Shown here one piece after another: positions 40,491 through 55,300 of a stretch of DNA of 64,000 nt. The position numbers and the translations under genes were made by a program. A model generated the notes under the pieces. That model had not been told where the DNA came from. It worked only from the letters and a program-made list of their open reading frames with translations, and searched no databases. Every line of letters starts with the position of its first letter. Position 1 is the stretch's first letter. This stretch comes from Paenibacillus sp. OVF10. GTDB lineage: Bacteria; Bacillota; Bacilli; Paenibacillales; Paenibacillaceae. The stretch lies in contig CP094668.1 of NCBI GenBank assembly GCA_022836915.1, forward strand, positions 2,852,001 to 2,916,000, written 5' to 3'.

Positions 40491-40910
40491 TTAGAAATTG
40501 TTCTGCATACGTTCCAGGAAATCGGCGAGTGATTGAACTTCGTCTTCACTAAAATCCTGTAAAATCTGGTTGATAAAATTGGTCTTCTCTGCTTTGTAGC
40601 CTTCAATCTGCTTCCGACCGTGGTCCGTCAAACGAACAAAAGTGACCCGATTATCATCGGGATTCTTACGTCTTGTAACCATCAGGTCCGCCTCAAGCTG
40701 TTTCAAGTGGCGTGTAATCGCAGCACTATCAATATTAATGATTTTCTGCAGCATGGATTGGTTAATCTCATCCACCTGATCCAGCTCATGCAGAATTTCA
40801 AAGCGAGAGGAACTGATACCTGTACAGCGTTCAAACTTGGGACTGATTTTATTACCCAACACGTTCAACAGATTGATGATTTGTTCTTCTTTGGAAACAA
40901 TACGTGTCAT
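40491..40910 (-). CDS. MarR-family transcriptional regulator of the nitroreductase operon
   Basis: A 139-residue MarR-type repressor. The winged helix reads INQSMLQKIINIDSAAITRHLKQLEADLMVTRR with the wing NPDDNRVTFVRLTDHGRK. The start is placed at 40910 because GGGAGGTC lies 7 bases ahead; a longer frame starting at 40946 has no ribosome site. It is first in the operon with the nitroreductase and the ABM monooxygenase. The three tandem TTGATG/TCAA palindromes at 41023-41064 lie 113 bases upstream and are its likely operators. No cysteine-based redox switch of the OhrR type is obvious apart from one Cys near residue 30 (FERCTGISSSRFE). Confidence 0.9.
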   Translation of the reverse strand: MTRIVSKEEQIINLLNVLGNKISPKFERCTGISSSRFEILHELDQVDEINQSMLQKIINIDSAAITRHLKQLEADLMVTRRKNPDDNRVTFVRLTDHGRKQIEGYKAEKTNFINQILQDFSEDEVQSLADFLERMQNNF

Positions 40911-41022
40911 GACTAGACCTCCCGGGTGAATCTGAATCATGAACAACGGCGTATGTTAACCAATGATTAATATTGCAGTATACAATGCCATTGCCTAATG
41001 ATTATTTGGATGCTCTCGATCA

Positions 41023-41064
41023 TTGATGTATCAATATTTGATGCGTCAATCATTGATGGCTCAA
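41023..41064. promoter_or_regulatory. Three tandem palindromes, likely MarR operator array
   Basis: TTGATGTATCAA (41023-41034), TTGATGCGTCAA (41038-41049) and TTGATGGCTCAA (41053-41064) share TTGATG-N2-TCAA and repeat every 15 bases exactly. They lie in the divergent spacer between the leftward marR operon and the rightward btr gene. The rest of this 392-base spacer holds the btr promoter and Fur box and AT-rich sequence without a gene. Confidence 0.7.
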
Positions 41065-41200
41065 TTAATATATCATGCCTTTTATGATTTTGCAACAGGT
41101 TAGAAAATGTTGCTGATTCTAGCGTTATTATCCCGCTACGTTACATTTTAGTCCGTATAGGATGTCCAAATAGATAAGTTAATATTGATTGTTTATGTTA

Positions 41201-41229
41201 TTGAGAATTGTTATCAATCTATCTATAAT
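41201..41229 (+). promoter_or_regulatory. Sigma-A promoter with overlapping Fur box before btr
   Basis: TTGAGA (41201-41206), a 17-base spacer and TATAAT (41224-41229) form a promoter. TGAGAATTGTTATCA (41202-41216) matches the 7-1-7 Fur consensus TGATAATNATTATCA with two mismatches and covers the -35 element, so iron-loaded Fur should block transcription. Confidence 0.75.
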
Positions 41230-41302
41230 TAAATGAAAGGCAAAAAATATGGTTTAATCAGACGATTACAGGGTTCGATCCAAACAGGGAGGTGACGTCA
41301 TC

Positions 41303-42903
41303 ATGGAGGAAAATGATTGGATTAAACAACTGGAGCAACTACATTTCTCTGCTGTCCACGTCTGCCATTACTCTAGCAATCCGGGGGCTGTTCAGCGTCG
41401 GATCTGGAAAAGGTTCGCCCTTTGCAGGGTCATCGCTGGCAAGGGATCTTTGTCTATGGATAACAATGTACATACGGTGTCTCAAGACGAGTGGTTTTTG
41501 TTGAAGCCAGGAATGCATGTGGAGTTTCAGACGGATTTGCAAGCACCTGTTCGATATCAGATCATCTTATTTTCCTGTGTGGCGCTTACCCGGCATCGGA
41601 ATGCTTGGCATACCGAGGCATTTAATTTCTCTGTGACGGGCAAACTTAATGTTCCTTCCAATACACGTGATATTCAGGAGATGATGGATACCCTGGTGAG
41701 TGGAAAGTACTCCATCACGAGTCTGGAAAAGACGCGCAGGAAACATCTTTTGCATCAGTTGTTGATTCAGTTAATGATGCACGTGAAAGAAGCAACTCCC
41801 CTGTAGCAGGGATGGATTTGGCACTTGAGTATATGACGCATCAGTATACGGAAGACATTCGAATTGATCAGATGGCCCGCATGGCAGGGCTTAGTGTGAA
41901 TCATTTTATAAGAACATTCAAACGACAATTAAATATGACCCCGAATGAATATATACTGAAACTACGTATGGCAAAGGCCAAGCGACTGTTATTTTCTTCA
42001 GATAAAATCAAGGAAATTGCGGAGCAAGTGGGTTATAAGGACGAGCACTATTTCAGCAGAGTTTTCAAGAAAAACGAAGGAATCGCCCCAACGTTGTATA
42101 TGAAAAATAAAGTGAATCGCATTGCCACCTTGTATTACGGGTTGGACGATTATGTGATAACGCTCGGTTTGAGGCCAGTATCCGCTTTATCCTATGGTCA
42201 GAGGGTGGCTCGTCATATTGCCATACCTGCGCTTCAAGCACACAGTCATCAGGGACTTATCCTGGATAGCTTCAATCAGAACTATGATGATTTGAGGCGA
42301 GTCCAACCGGACCTGATCATTACAAGTGATCGTTTGGAGCCAAATGACTCCCTGCATCGTATTGCGCCTACCACCATGCTGGAGCACACCAACCATTTTG
42401 GCGAGAGGCTTCTGTATATGGCGGACATTATGGGCCGCACCGAGCAGGCTGTACAGTGGATAGAACAACATGCTGAACTGAGCCGGGTTCTTCGAGGGTG
42501 CATTCAATCGAGGTGGGGGAAACAGAGTGCCATGTTCATCCGGGTGACTTCTCATTTCTACCGAATGTATGGATTGAATAATCAGACAGGGGCCCTGTTG
42601 TATGATGATCTGGGATTTTATTTGCCTCGTGATTTTCCGGAACAACAGTGGGCTGTAGAGAGTAAAGTTCACGATTTGCAGTTATACGACGCGGATCATG
42701 TGTTTGTAATGGTCGATCCCACAGAAGAGGCACGTGCTCAACTGAGGCAATTGCAGCAATCCAGCGCATGGTTGGCATTAAAGGCTGTTCAAGTGGACCA
42801 TGTATATAATGCAGGAGATATTTTCTTCAAAACGCTGGGTCCAACCGGACGCATGTGGGCCATGCAATATGTGGCAGAGCAACTTGGGGTTACCTTACGG
42901 TGA
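41303..42903 (+). CDS. btr: AraC-family regulator fused to a siderophore-binding domain, Btr-like (one frameshift)
   Basis: A 533-residue protein after one repair, close in length to B. subtilis Btr/YbbB (about 529). It has an N-terminal cupin-like region (1-165), an AraC double HTH (about 170-270: RIDQMARMAGLSVNHFIRTFKR and IKEIAEQVGYKDEHYFSRVFKK) and a FecB/periplasmic-binding-like domain (about 275-533: GLRPVSAL, QPDLIITSD, HVFVMVDPT). In Btr this last domain binds ferric bacillibactin-type siderophore inside the cell and activates uptake genes. The frame breaks at 41799-41802 (CCCC to CCCCC). GGGAGGTG precedes the ATG. The overlapping Fur box upstream and the Fur-boxed lipoprotein gene downstream fit this role. 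The exact siderophore is not known. Confidence 0.88.
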
Positions 42904-42966
42904 TATTGTGCAAGAGAAGAGAGTGGAATAATCCATGGTAAGCCTGTACGCTTTTCCCTACTATAG

Positions 42967-42981
42967 TGATAATGATTATTA
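42967..42981 (+). promoter_or_regulatory. Fur box before the siderophore-binding lipoprotein gene
   Basis: TGATAATGATTATTA matches TGATAATNATTATCA at 14 of 15 positions. It is 31 bases before the ATG of the lipoprotein gene and should confer iron repression. Confidence 0.85.
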
Positions 42982-43011
42982 TTATTAAATAGTAGAGGGG
43001 ATTCACTACAA

Positions 43012-43994
43012 ATGGTAAGACAGAGAGCAGCAACGATGATACTGTTGGCCCTGCTTGTGCTTGTTCTGACGGCATGTAGCAAGGCATCAGAAGTAACGGA
43101 AGCAACGCCTCCGCAACAGGATACACCTGTGGAAGAGAGTGGTACGCAAACGATTGAGCATCTTAAAGGAAAAGCGGTTGTACCGCAAAAGATAGAGCGT
43201 ATGGTGGTATTATCTGCTGCTTACATCGATCACATGTTGACGATTGGTGAGAAACCAGCAGGCGTTAATGTAGAAGTTCGTTACGGAGGAGATTATTTGC
43301 CTTACCTTGCAGATCAGCTTGCCGGCGTTGCAACGGTAGGGTCGGCAGATAGTCCTAACCTGGAGGCTATCCTTCAGATTGATCCGGATGTCATCGTTGT
43401 TGAGAGTCGAACTGCGGAGAGTACGTATGAACAGTTGGAGAAAATCGCTCCGACGATTGTACTTGGTACTGAATGGCTGGATTATGCAGATGATACAACT
43501 TATTGGACACAGGATCTGTTGACCATTGCCGGGATGTACAACAAAGTGGATCTGGCAAAAGAAAAGATAGCCGAGGTAGAGCAGCAGACGCAGCAACTAA
43601 AGGCGAAGATCGAACAACTGGATCAAAAAAGCTGGCTTATCTGCGTGTAAGAGAGAAGACCTTGCAGATTTACGCGGCAAAAGGACATCCAACCAACACA
43701 CTTTTGTATCATGATCTTGGATTTGTGCCAACGACTGTGACACCTGCCGAACAACGTGAGGACCTGTCCATGGAGAAAATTGCAGATGTGGATGCTGATT
43801 TCGTAGTTCTGGAGATTGACCCGAATGCCGATGAGTATTTAAACAACATCAATGCAAGCTCACTCTGGAAGGGAGTACCAGCTGTTGGTGCAGATCAGGT
43901 CTATACGACAGATTCGTTCTGGTTGTTTAAGGGCTGGGGAGCAATTGGGCGAAGCGAGATTATCAACGAAGTTGAAGACATGATTAATAGATGA
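43012..43994 (+). CDS. Iron-siderophore ABC transporter substrate-binding lipoprotein (one frameshift)
   Basis: A 327-residue FeuA/FecB-type lipoprotein that captures ferric siderophore outside the membrane. A lipoprotein signal peptide ends in the lipobox Leu-Thr-Ala-Cys at about residues 20-23. The two lobes carry PQKIERMVVLSAAYIDHMLTIG and PNLEAILQIDPDVIVV in the first half, and GFVPTTV, VLEIDPNADEYL and WGAIGRSEIINEVE in the second. The frame breaks at 43625-43630 (A6 to A7), where CAA-AAA-AAG restores continuity. A strong Fur box lies upstream. The 3' end overlaps the FhuF-like gene by ATGA. No permease or ATPase genes are in the window, so the importer must use subunits encoded elsewhere. 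Confidence 0.9.
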
Positions 43995-44806
43995 GACGTT
44001 ATCTAAGACATGATTATTCAGAGATGTCTGAAGCATTACAGCAATTTTTTGTGACGACGATTCGAGTGGACTGCGATGATTCCAAGTATCCTATTCGTGT
44101 GAAGGATGTGCTGAATGATGAGAAACGAAACTCGATATTGCATGAACAGGCTGTGCAGCAAGGGCTTCAACTGGGCGGCAAAGGAAGTGTGGCCGTCGGT
44201 ACACTTTTTGCCAAACGTTACTCCGTATTTGTTATGTCCGTAATCTCAGCATTCAGTCTATACGATACTATACTTAGCATTGCAGACGATGATGTGCGGT
44301 TTGAATTGAATGGAGCAGGTGGCATGCGATATGAGACTCGGCTGAAGAGCTCCTTTCTGGAGGGTGGAGATCCTGTTCAGCGCAGATCAGAGAGCGGCTT
44401 GCTCAAGAAGAGAATGCTGTTACATCTGGAACCTGTTCTGCGAGCAGTAGCCGTTAGTACAGGAGCGAGCGATAAGGTCATGTGGTCTCTGGTTGCCCAT
44501 AATGTGCAACAATTGTATGCACGAATGATCAATGATCGGAGCATTTGGAAGACAGATGAACGGCTTGAACAGATCAAGGAAGATCAAAGTATATGGCTTG
44601 ACAAACAACAAAATGAAAATGCATTTTCATTTGCCTTCGAGCTGCATCGCTTTGATCACCCCAAGTGGCAGGGACCGCCGTTCCTGATACGCCGATATTG
44701 TTGTTTGGCATATCAGGTTGGGAGCGGCAGTCACGCACATGGATATTGTAATAGTTGTCCGAAGCTGGATTCGGAATCCCGATTGCGCAAACTTCTCCAT
44801 CAGTGA
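43991..44806 (+). CDS. FhuF-like ferric siderophore reductase
   Basis: A 271-residue cytoplasmic protein resembling the FhuF/IucA-IucC-associated iron reductases that release iron from imported siderophores. The C-terminus holds four cysteines, a Cys-Cys pair in RRYCCLAYQV and a Cys-x2-Cys in GYCNSCPKL, the arrangement that binds an unusual [2Fe-2S] cluster in FhuF. The spacing between the pairs (14 residues) is longer than the classical x10, which may be a subfamily trait. It overlaps the lipoprotein gene by four bases, so it is translationally coupled and iron-regulated with it. Together with btr and the lipoprotein gene it forms a capture, sense and release set. Confidence 0.82.
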   Translation: MRRYLRHDYSEMSEALQQFFVTTIRVDCDDSKYPIRVKDVLNDEKRNSILHEQAVQQGLQLGGKGSVAVGTLFAKRYSVFVMSVISAFSLYDTILSIADDDVRFELNGAGGMRYETRLKSSFLEGGDPVQRRSESGLLKKRMLLHLEPVLRAVAVSTGASDKVMWSLVAHNVQQLYARMINDRSIWKTDERLEQIKEDQSIWLDKQQNENAFSFAFELHRFDHPKWQGPPFLIRRYCCLAYQVGSGSHAHGYCNSCPKLDSESRLRKLLHQ

Positions 44807-44997
44807 ACAGACACTCTTGTAATGCATGGTACGAAACTGTTTCAGACAATCCGTGTTCTCTTCGGTTTCCAGTGGGTAGAATCTATGATCGACAAGCTAC
44901 ACCTGCAGCGGCTTGAGCCAGCGTCTGCGGGTTTGTTGGCTTTGTACAAGGTCAAGATACCTTTGCATTGAGGGATAGTATTCGTTATACTTCAAGC

Positions 44998-45017
44998 TAT
45001 TGATCAATTAATCACTA
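44998..45017. promoter_or_regulatory. TetR-type operator copy 1, before tetR
   Basis: TATTGATCAATTAATCACTA contains the core palindrome ATTGATCAAT shared with sites at 45587-45608 and 45632-45653. It lies about 20 bases before the tetR start, so the regulator probably represses itself. The preceding 190 bases after the FhuF gene contain no gene I can support. Confidence 0.6.
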
Positions 45018-45038
45018 CCTATTGGAGGGCGGATTATC

Positions 45039-45560
45039 ATGGCTAAGGAAACAATAGCGTCAGTTAACCGGCGAAATGATATTATCTCTGCAGCAATTGA
45101 CGTCTTCGCAGAAATTGGCTATTATCGTGCGACTACAGCTCAGGTGGCTGAACGGGCACAGATCTCACAGCCGTATATATTTCGTTTTTTCAAAACAAAA
45201 GAAGCTTTATTATTAACTGCAATTGAGGTCTCATGGACACGGGTGATTGATTCGTTTCGAATTGTGGTGGAGACGGCGACGCCAGATCAGTTAGAGAATG
45301 ATCTCATAGAAGCCTATGATAAGATTCTGGAATCGCACAAGAGCGAAATCTTGCTTCAGATGCAGGCGCAAACGATCCGGGAGGAAGTCATTCGTCAGGC
45401 CATGCAAAAAGGCATTAGTGATGTACGAAGTATGGTACTGGAAGCTTTCACCGTTGCAGGAATGGCTGAACCGCTAAAAAGAACCATGATTTTTCTGGCA
45501 ATCGGGATGTTGTGTAATGTATCTAATGCACTGGATATGCCGGAGCTGAAGGAACGATAG
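45039..45560 (+). CDS. TetR-family transcriptional regulator
   Basis: A 173-residue regulator. The HTH reads NDIISAAIDVFAEIGYYRATTAQVAERAQISQ then PYIFRFFKTKEALLLTAIE, the standard TetR N-terminal domain (about 10-60). The ligand-binding helical domain is of the AcrR/YcdC sort, with no recognisable ligand residues. GGAGGGCGG precedes the ATG. Copies of an ATTGATCAAT-centred operator lie upstream of this gene, between it and the downstream epimerase gene (two copies) and at that gene's end, strongly suggesting that the TetR protein controls both. It is intact and slightly short for the family. Confidence 0.9.
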   Translation: MAKETIASVNRRNDIISAAIDVFAEIGYYRATTAQVAERAQISQPYIFRFFKTKEALLLTAIEVSWTRVIDSFRIVVETATPDQLENDLIEAYDKILESHKSEILLQMQAQTIREEVIRQAMQKGISDVRSMVLEAFTVAGMAEPLKRTMIFLAIGMLCNVSNALDMPELKER

Positions 45561-45586
45561 AGGGGAGGAAAGTCCCTTTTTGAATT

Positions 45587-45653
45587 TTAGTTATTGATCA
45601 ATCACTAATTATGGTTTATATTGTTTTCAGGTAAGTAATTGATCAATAACTAA
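45587..45653. promoter_or_regulatory. Paired TetR operators before the epimerase gene
   Basis: Two 22-base near-palindromes centred on ATTGATCAAT lie at 45587-45608 (TTAGT ... ACTAA ends) and 45632-45653 (TAAGT ... ACTAA ends), 45 bases apart, in the spacer between tetR and the epimerase gene. They are inverted versions of the same sequence and should bind two TetR dimers. Confidence 0.7.
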
Positions 45654-45677
45654 ATGGGTGAGAGAGGTCGATCTACG

Positions 45678-46669
45678 ATGAAAAGAGCTATTGTGATTGG
45701 AGCCACAGGTGGAACAGGTGCAGCAATTACGGAAGAATTGATTAAAAGGGGTATTGTTACAATTGCATTTGGGCGATCCCGTCAAAAACTGGAGCAGCTT
45801 GCGGTAAAATTGGGATCTCCAGATCACCTGTTAATCGGAGTTGGAGATGCATTTCGGTCGGATGATATTATTGCTGTTACCCAGGAATGCGATGTCATAT
45901 TTCATTGTGCGAATGTCCCTTATAACGAGATGGAGAGCAGACTGATTCCGCTCGGCGAATCTGTGATGGCGGCGGCAGAACACTTGGGTCTGAACGTGGT
46001 TGTAATAGACGGAATCTACCCCTATGGCAGAAGACAAATGAAGGAAGTAACCGAAGAACATCCGAAACAGCCACATACCCGCAAAGGCAAGACACGACTT
46101 GCCTATGAACAGATGTTATTCAGCACAAGATGGAGCAGAGCTCAGGTGATGATTGTTCGCTTGCCAGACTATTATGGCCCATCGGCCAATCAGGCTTCCT
46201 ATCTGGGTTCAACCCTTGAAGCAATAGCAAAAGGAAAGATGGCTTTTTTATCGGGAATATGAAGGTACCCAGAGAGTACATCTATTTACCGGATGCTGCG
46301 GTCATGGTGGTGGAGCTGGCAAGCAGAGAGAAGACGTATGGACAGAACTGGAACATTCCTGGATCGGGGATCATCTCGGGTCATGACATCGTGCGATTGG
46401 CACAGAAGGCTGCTGGAAGAAGCAAACCTGTGATGGCGTTAGGAAGAGTGGGATTGTCTTTGATTGGACTAGGTGTACCCGTTATGAAAGAAATTGTAGA
46501 AATGTTATATCTGACCGAGGAACCCCTGATCTTGAGTAGACAGAAGTATGTGGAACGGATTGGCCCAGTTGTGGCAACATCTTTTGAAGAAGGAATTAAG
46601 TTGACGATTAAGGAGTTGGAGTTGCGGGGGAGTAGAGGGGAATATATTTTTTTGGAGAAAAGTAATTGA
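45678..46669 (+). CDS. NAD(P)-dependent epimerase/NmrA-like extended SDR (one frameshift)
   Basis: A 330-residue Rossmann-fold protein of the extended or atypical SDR type. The nucleotide motif is AIVIGATGGTGAAI, followed by a second-strand basic residue (FGRSRQKL) that favours NADP. FHCANVPYNE and VVIDGIYPYGRRQ are the substrate-side motifs; the usual YxxxK is not obvious, suggesting an NmrA-like or epimerase-like member. The frame is broken at 46245-46250 (T6 to T7): reading on gives FFIGNMKVPREYIYLPDAA, a natural continuation. The ATGA at 46259 is therefore not a real gene boundary. The ATG at 45678 follows AGAGAGGT. The gene is flanked by TetR operator copies on both sides. The substrate is unknown. 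Confidence 0.83.
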
Positions 46670-46680
46670 TTGATCACTAA
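46663..46680. promoter_or_regulatory. Degenerate TetR operator copy at the end of the epimerase gene
   Basis: TAATTGATTGATCACTAA resembles the ATTGATCAAT...ACTAA sites upstream and overlaps the stop codon of the epimerase gene. Its symmetry is weaker, so binding is uncertain. Confidence 0.4.
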
Positions 46681-46796
46681 CTTTGAAGGTTTCATAGGTA
46701 TATTCAATAGGGGGCGCAAAAGCTAGTCCCGGGCATAGAGTGTACTATTGTAAAATGCGGGGATTTGACGTGGTGTACAAGGAGGGGGATTTTCTT

Positions 46797-53069
<6,273 letters not shown>

Positions 53070-53179
53070 AAACTTCTTAACGGATTGCGCCTATGGACAA
53101 ATTCGTAAAGTTGTAATAAGTTAGTTTGAAGATATTCGAAATATCTTCGGAAATTGGACTAACAAGTGAGGTGGATTAC

Positions 53180-53418
53180 ATGATTCCTATTTTGGGACGC
53201 ATCAATGAATTAAGTCGAAAACAACGCAGCAGCGTGGGCTTGACAAAAGCAGAAAAAGCGAGCAGCAGGAGCTTAGAAAACAATATTTGCAGGCTATTCG
53301 AGGTCAGGTACTGACAACCATGCTGGCAGTATCCGTTGTGGACCCACTGGGGCATGATGTGACCCCTGAGAAATTAACCAATGAAAAATTGCAGCGCCGT
53401 GAACAAGCCGGCCAATAG
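53180..53418 (+). CDS. DUF896 domain protein, YnzC-like (one frameshift)
   Basis: A 79-residue cytoplasmic protein of the DUF896/YnzC family when repaired. It starts MIPILGRINELSRKQRS and then GLTKAEKAE; after the break it continues QQELRKQYLQAIRGQ, then VSVVDPLGHDVTPEKLTNEK and ends REQAGQ. The break is near 53259, where AAAGCGAGC should read AAAGCCGAGC. GTGAGGTGG lies 7 bases before the ATG. The family is widespread in Firmicutes, with one member in the B. subtilis SOS regulon; its biochemical function is unknown. A terminator follows directly, so it is a single-gene unit. Confidence 0.85.
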
Positions 53419-53430
53419 CATTCCTTTAAT

Positions 53431-53467
53431 AAGACAGACCAAGGTTACATCTTGGTCTGTCTTTTTT
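53431..53467 (+). terminator. Terminator after the DUF896 gene
   Basis: AAGACAGACCAAG and CTTGGTCTGTCTT form a perfect 13-bp stem with a seven-base loop and a T6 run. Confidence 0.95.
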
Positions 53468-53735
53468 CTGCAAATCATTCGTTCAGCATGAACTGCATCA
53501 ATAATCTAGTTCGGATTTCGTGCGAATTAACAAGCATGTTAGATATTTTTAGTGTTGATGACAATAAAGCTACCGCGAACTTCAAATGATCTCTGATAAC
53601 TCATATAATAACGCTAATATATTTCAGAAAACAAACAAAAAGCACAATAACTCTCAATATAACTGACAAAAAACTCACATCAAATAATTAAAGAAAGACT
53701 AGTTCATATATGTATCTCGAAAGGGTTGATGAATC
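53468..53735. other. AT-rich spacer before the monooxygenase gene
   Basis: About 270 bases of AT-rich sequence with no open frame, tRNA or strong hairpin. It presumably contains the promoter of the flavin monooxygenase-like gene. I see no clear operator. Confidence 0.4.
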
Positions 53736-55166
53736 ATGAGTCTGGAGGCTTTGAATGAACGTGTGAAGAAAGATCTAGCTTATTTGTCATTTGGTGGCGC
53801 GAATTGGGTGCGTCCAAGAGAACATGCGGATGGTCATGTCTATGATGTTGTCATTGTGGGCGGAGGCCAGAGTGGATTAGGGGCGGCATTTGGACTTCTT
53901 CGTGAACGGATCTCCAATATTGTAGTCATTGACGAGAATGCATCGGGGCTTGAAGGACCTTGGGAGACATATGCGCGTATGGTAACTTTGCGCACACCCA
54001 AGCATCTGACTTCCATCGATCTGGGGATCCCCTCGTTAACCTTTCGCTCATGGTGGGAAGCACAGGTTGGGCCCGAAGGTTGGGAAGAGGTAGACAAGAT
54101 CCCGCGTGGAGACTGGATGAATTATTTGCGCTGGTATCGGGAAGTATTGAAGCTGCCTGTGCTTAATGAGGTGAAATTGACACTGGTTGAGCCAATAGAG
54201 GACGGAATACATCGACTTCATGTGAACAATGCAGGAACTCAGATGGATGTTATACTTGCTCGCAAAGTAGTGTTTGCTACGGGAATACAAGGGGGCGGAG
54301 AGTGGCATGTACCTTCCATGATTGCGGATAGATTACCTCGGGATCGGTATGCCCATACATCGGAAGCGATTGATTTTGATCGGTTAAAAGGTAAAAGGGT
54401 TGCTGTACTTGGCGGCGGCGCTTCTGCATTCGATAATGCGAGCTATGCGCTTGCCACTGGTGTGGCAGAAGCTCATGTATTTGTGCGGCGGGAACAACTG
54501 CCTAGTGTTAATCCCATTCGTCAGATGGAACAATCCGGTATGATTGAGCGATACCATGCTCTTCCGGTTGCTGATAAATATGAAGTGATCTCTCATTTCT
54601 TCAAATTCAATCAACCGCCAACCAACGATACGTTTAATCGTGCGGCAGCTTGGCCAGGATTCGAACTACATTTGAACTCGCCTTGGCTGAGTGTAGAAGC
54701 GACGGACCAAGGCGCGATTGTGCGCACGGCAAAGGGAGCATTTACGTTTGATTTTCTAATTATTAGCACAGGTCTTCTCAGTGATCCGGCACTCCGTCCT
54801 GAGCTGAGGCTTGTGGAGCCATACATCGCGCGCTGGGAGGACTGTTATGAGGCTCCGCCAGAGCATCGCAATGCATTGCTGGACGCACATCCTTACCTGA
54901 GTTCCGGGTTTGCAATGACAAGCAGGAGTGAACAGGGTGAGAAGCAGTTGCATGGACTGTTTGTATTCAATTACTCTGCACTTGCCAGCTGTGGTCTGTC
55001 GGCATCGGCAATATCGGGAACCAAGAGCGCGGTGCCGAAACTAGTCTCTGCCATAGCGGATCAGTTGTTCCTCGATGATCGGGAGGTTATTTTGCAACAA
55101 TTCTATGCATATGAAGAACAGGAATTTACGGCTACGTGGGTGAAAAGTGGTGCCCTCGCTGAGTAA
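53736..55166 (+). CDS. Flavin-containing monooxygenase-like NAD(P)-binding protein
   Basis: A 476-residue flavoprotein with two dinucleotide-binding motifs: VVIVGGGQSGLGAA for FAD (residues 38-50) and VAVLGGGASAFDNA for NADPH (about residue 223). The PWETYARMVTLRTPKHL segment and FATGIQGGGEWHVP resemble lysine/ornithine hydroxylase and Baeyer-Villiger-type enzymes. The full FMO fingerprint FxGxxxHxxx(Y/F) is not clearly present; the region RYAHTSEAIDF comes closest. It probably hydroxylates or oxidises a small molecule with NADPH and O2. It is a single gene with a terminator downstream and no partner biosynthesis genes, so the substrate is open. The ATG follows an AAAGGG site. Confidence 0.84.
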   Translation: MSLEALNERVKKDLAYLSFGGANWVRPREHADGHVYDVVIVGGGQSGLGAAFGLLRERISNIVVIDENASGLEGPWETYARMVTLRTPKHLTSIDLGIPSLTFRSWWEAQVGPEGWEEVDKIPRGDWMNYLRWYREVLKLPVLNEVKLTLVEPIEDGIHRLHVNNAGTQMDVILARKVVFATGIQGGGEWHVPSMIADRLPRDRYAHTSEAIDFDRLKGKRVAVLGGGASAFDNASYALATGVAEAHVFVRREQLPSVNPIRQMEQSGMIERYHALPVADKYEVISHFFKFNQPPTNDTFNRAAAWPGFELHLNSPWLSVEATDQGAIVRTAKGAFTFDFLIISTGLLSDPALRPELRLVEPYIARWEDCYEAPPEHRNALLDAHPYLSSGFAMTSRSEQGEKQLHGLFVFNYSALASCGLSASAISGTKSAVPKLVSAIADQLFLDDREVILQQFYAYEEQEFTATWVKSGALAE

Positions 55167-55186
55167 TCGCACTCTATAATATTGTG

Positions 55187-55218
55187 AACGTGTGGCATCT
55201 GTTGCTGCACGTTTTTTT
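55187..55218 (+). terminator. Terminator after the monooxygenase-like gene
   Basis: AACGTG and CACGTT pair, with GCA/TGC inside, followed by T7. It lies 21 bases after the stop. Confidence 0.85.
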
Positions 55219-55300
55219 GTTTTTCATATGATGAAGGTTACACTTGCCTTTAATTTGTTGTAAAATGTCGGTTGGAACATGTTAAAGGCAGGGATAATAG

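Noticed and set aside
44807..44997. Possible short gene between the FhuF-like gene and tetR
   Set aside because: A frame of about 36 codons is open in the plus direction, but it has no start with a ribosome site and no recognisable similarity.
46259..46669. Separate gene starting at the ATGA overlap at the end of the epimerase first half
   Set aside because: The two parts together form one SDR; adding one T at 46245-46250 joins them in frame. The apparent coupling is a by-product of the frameshift.
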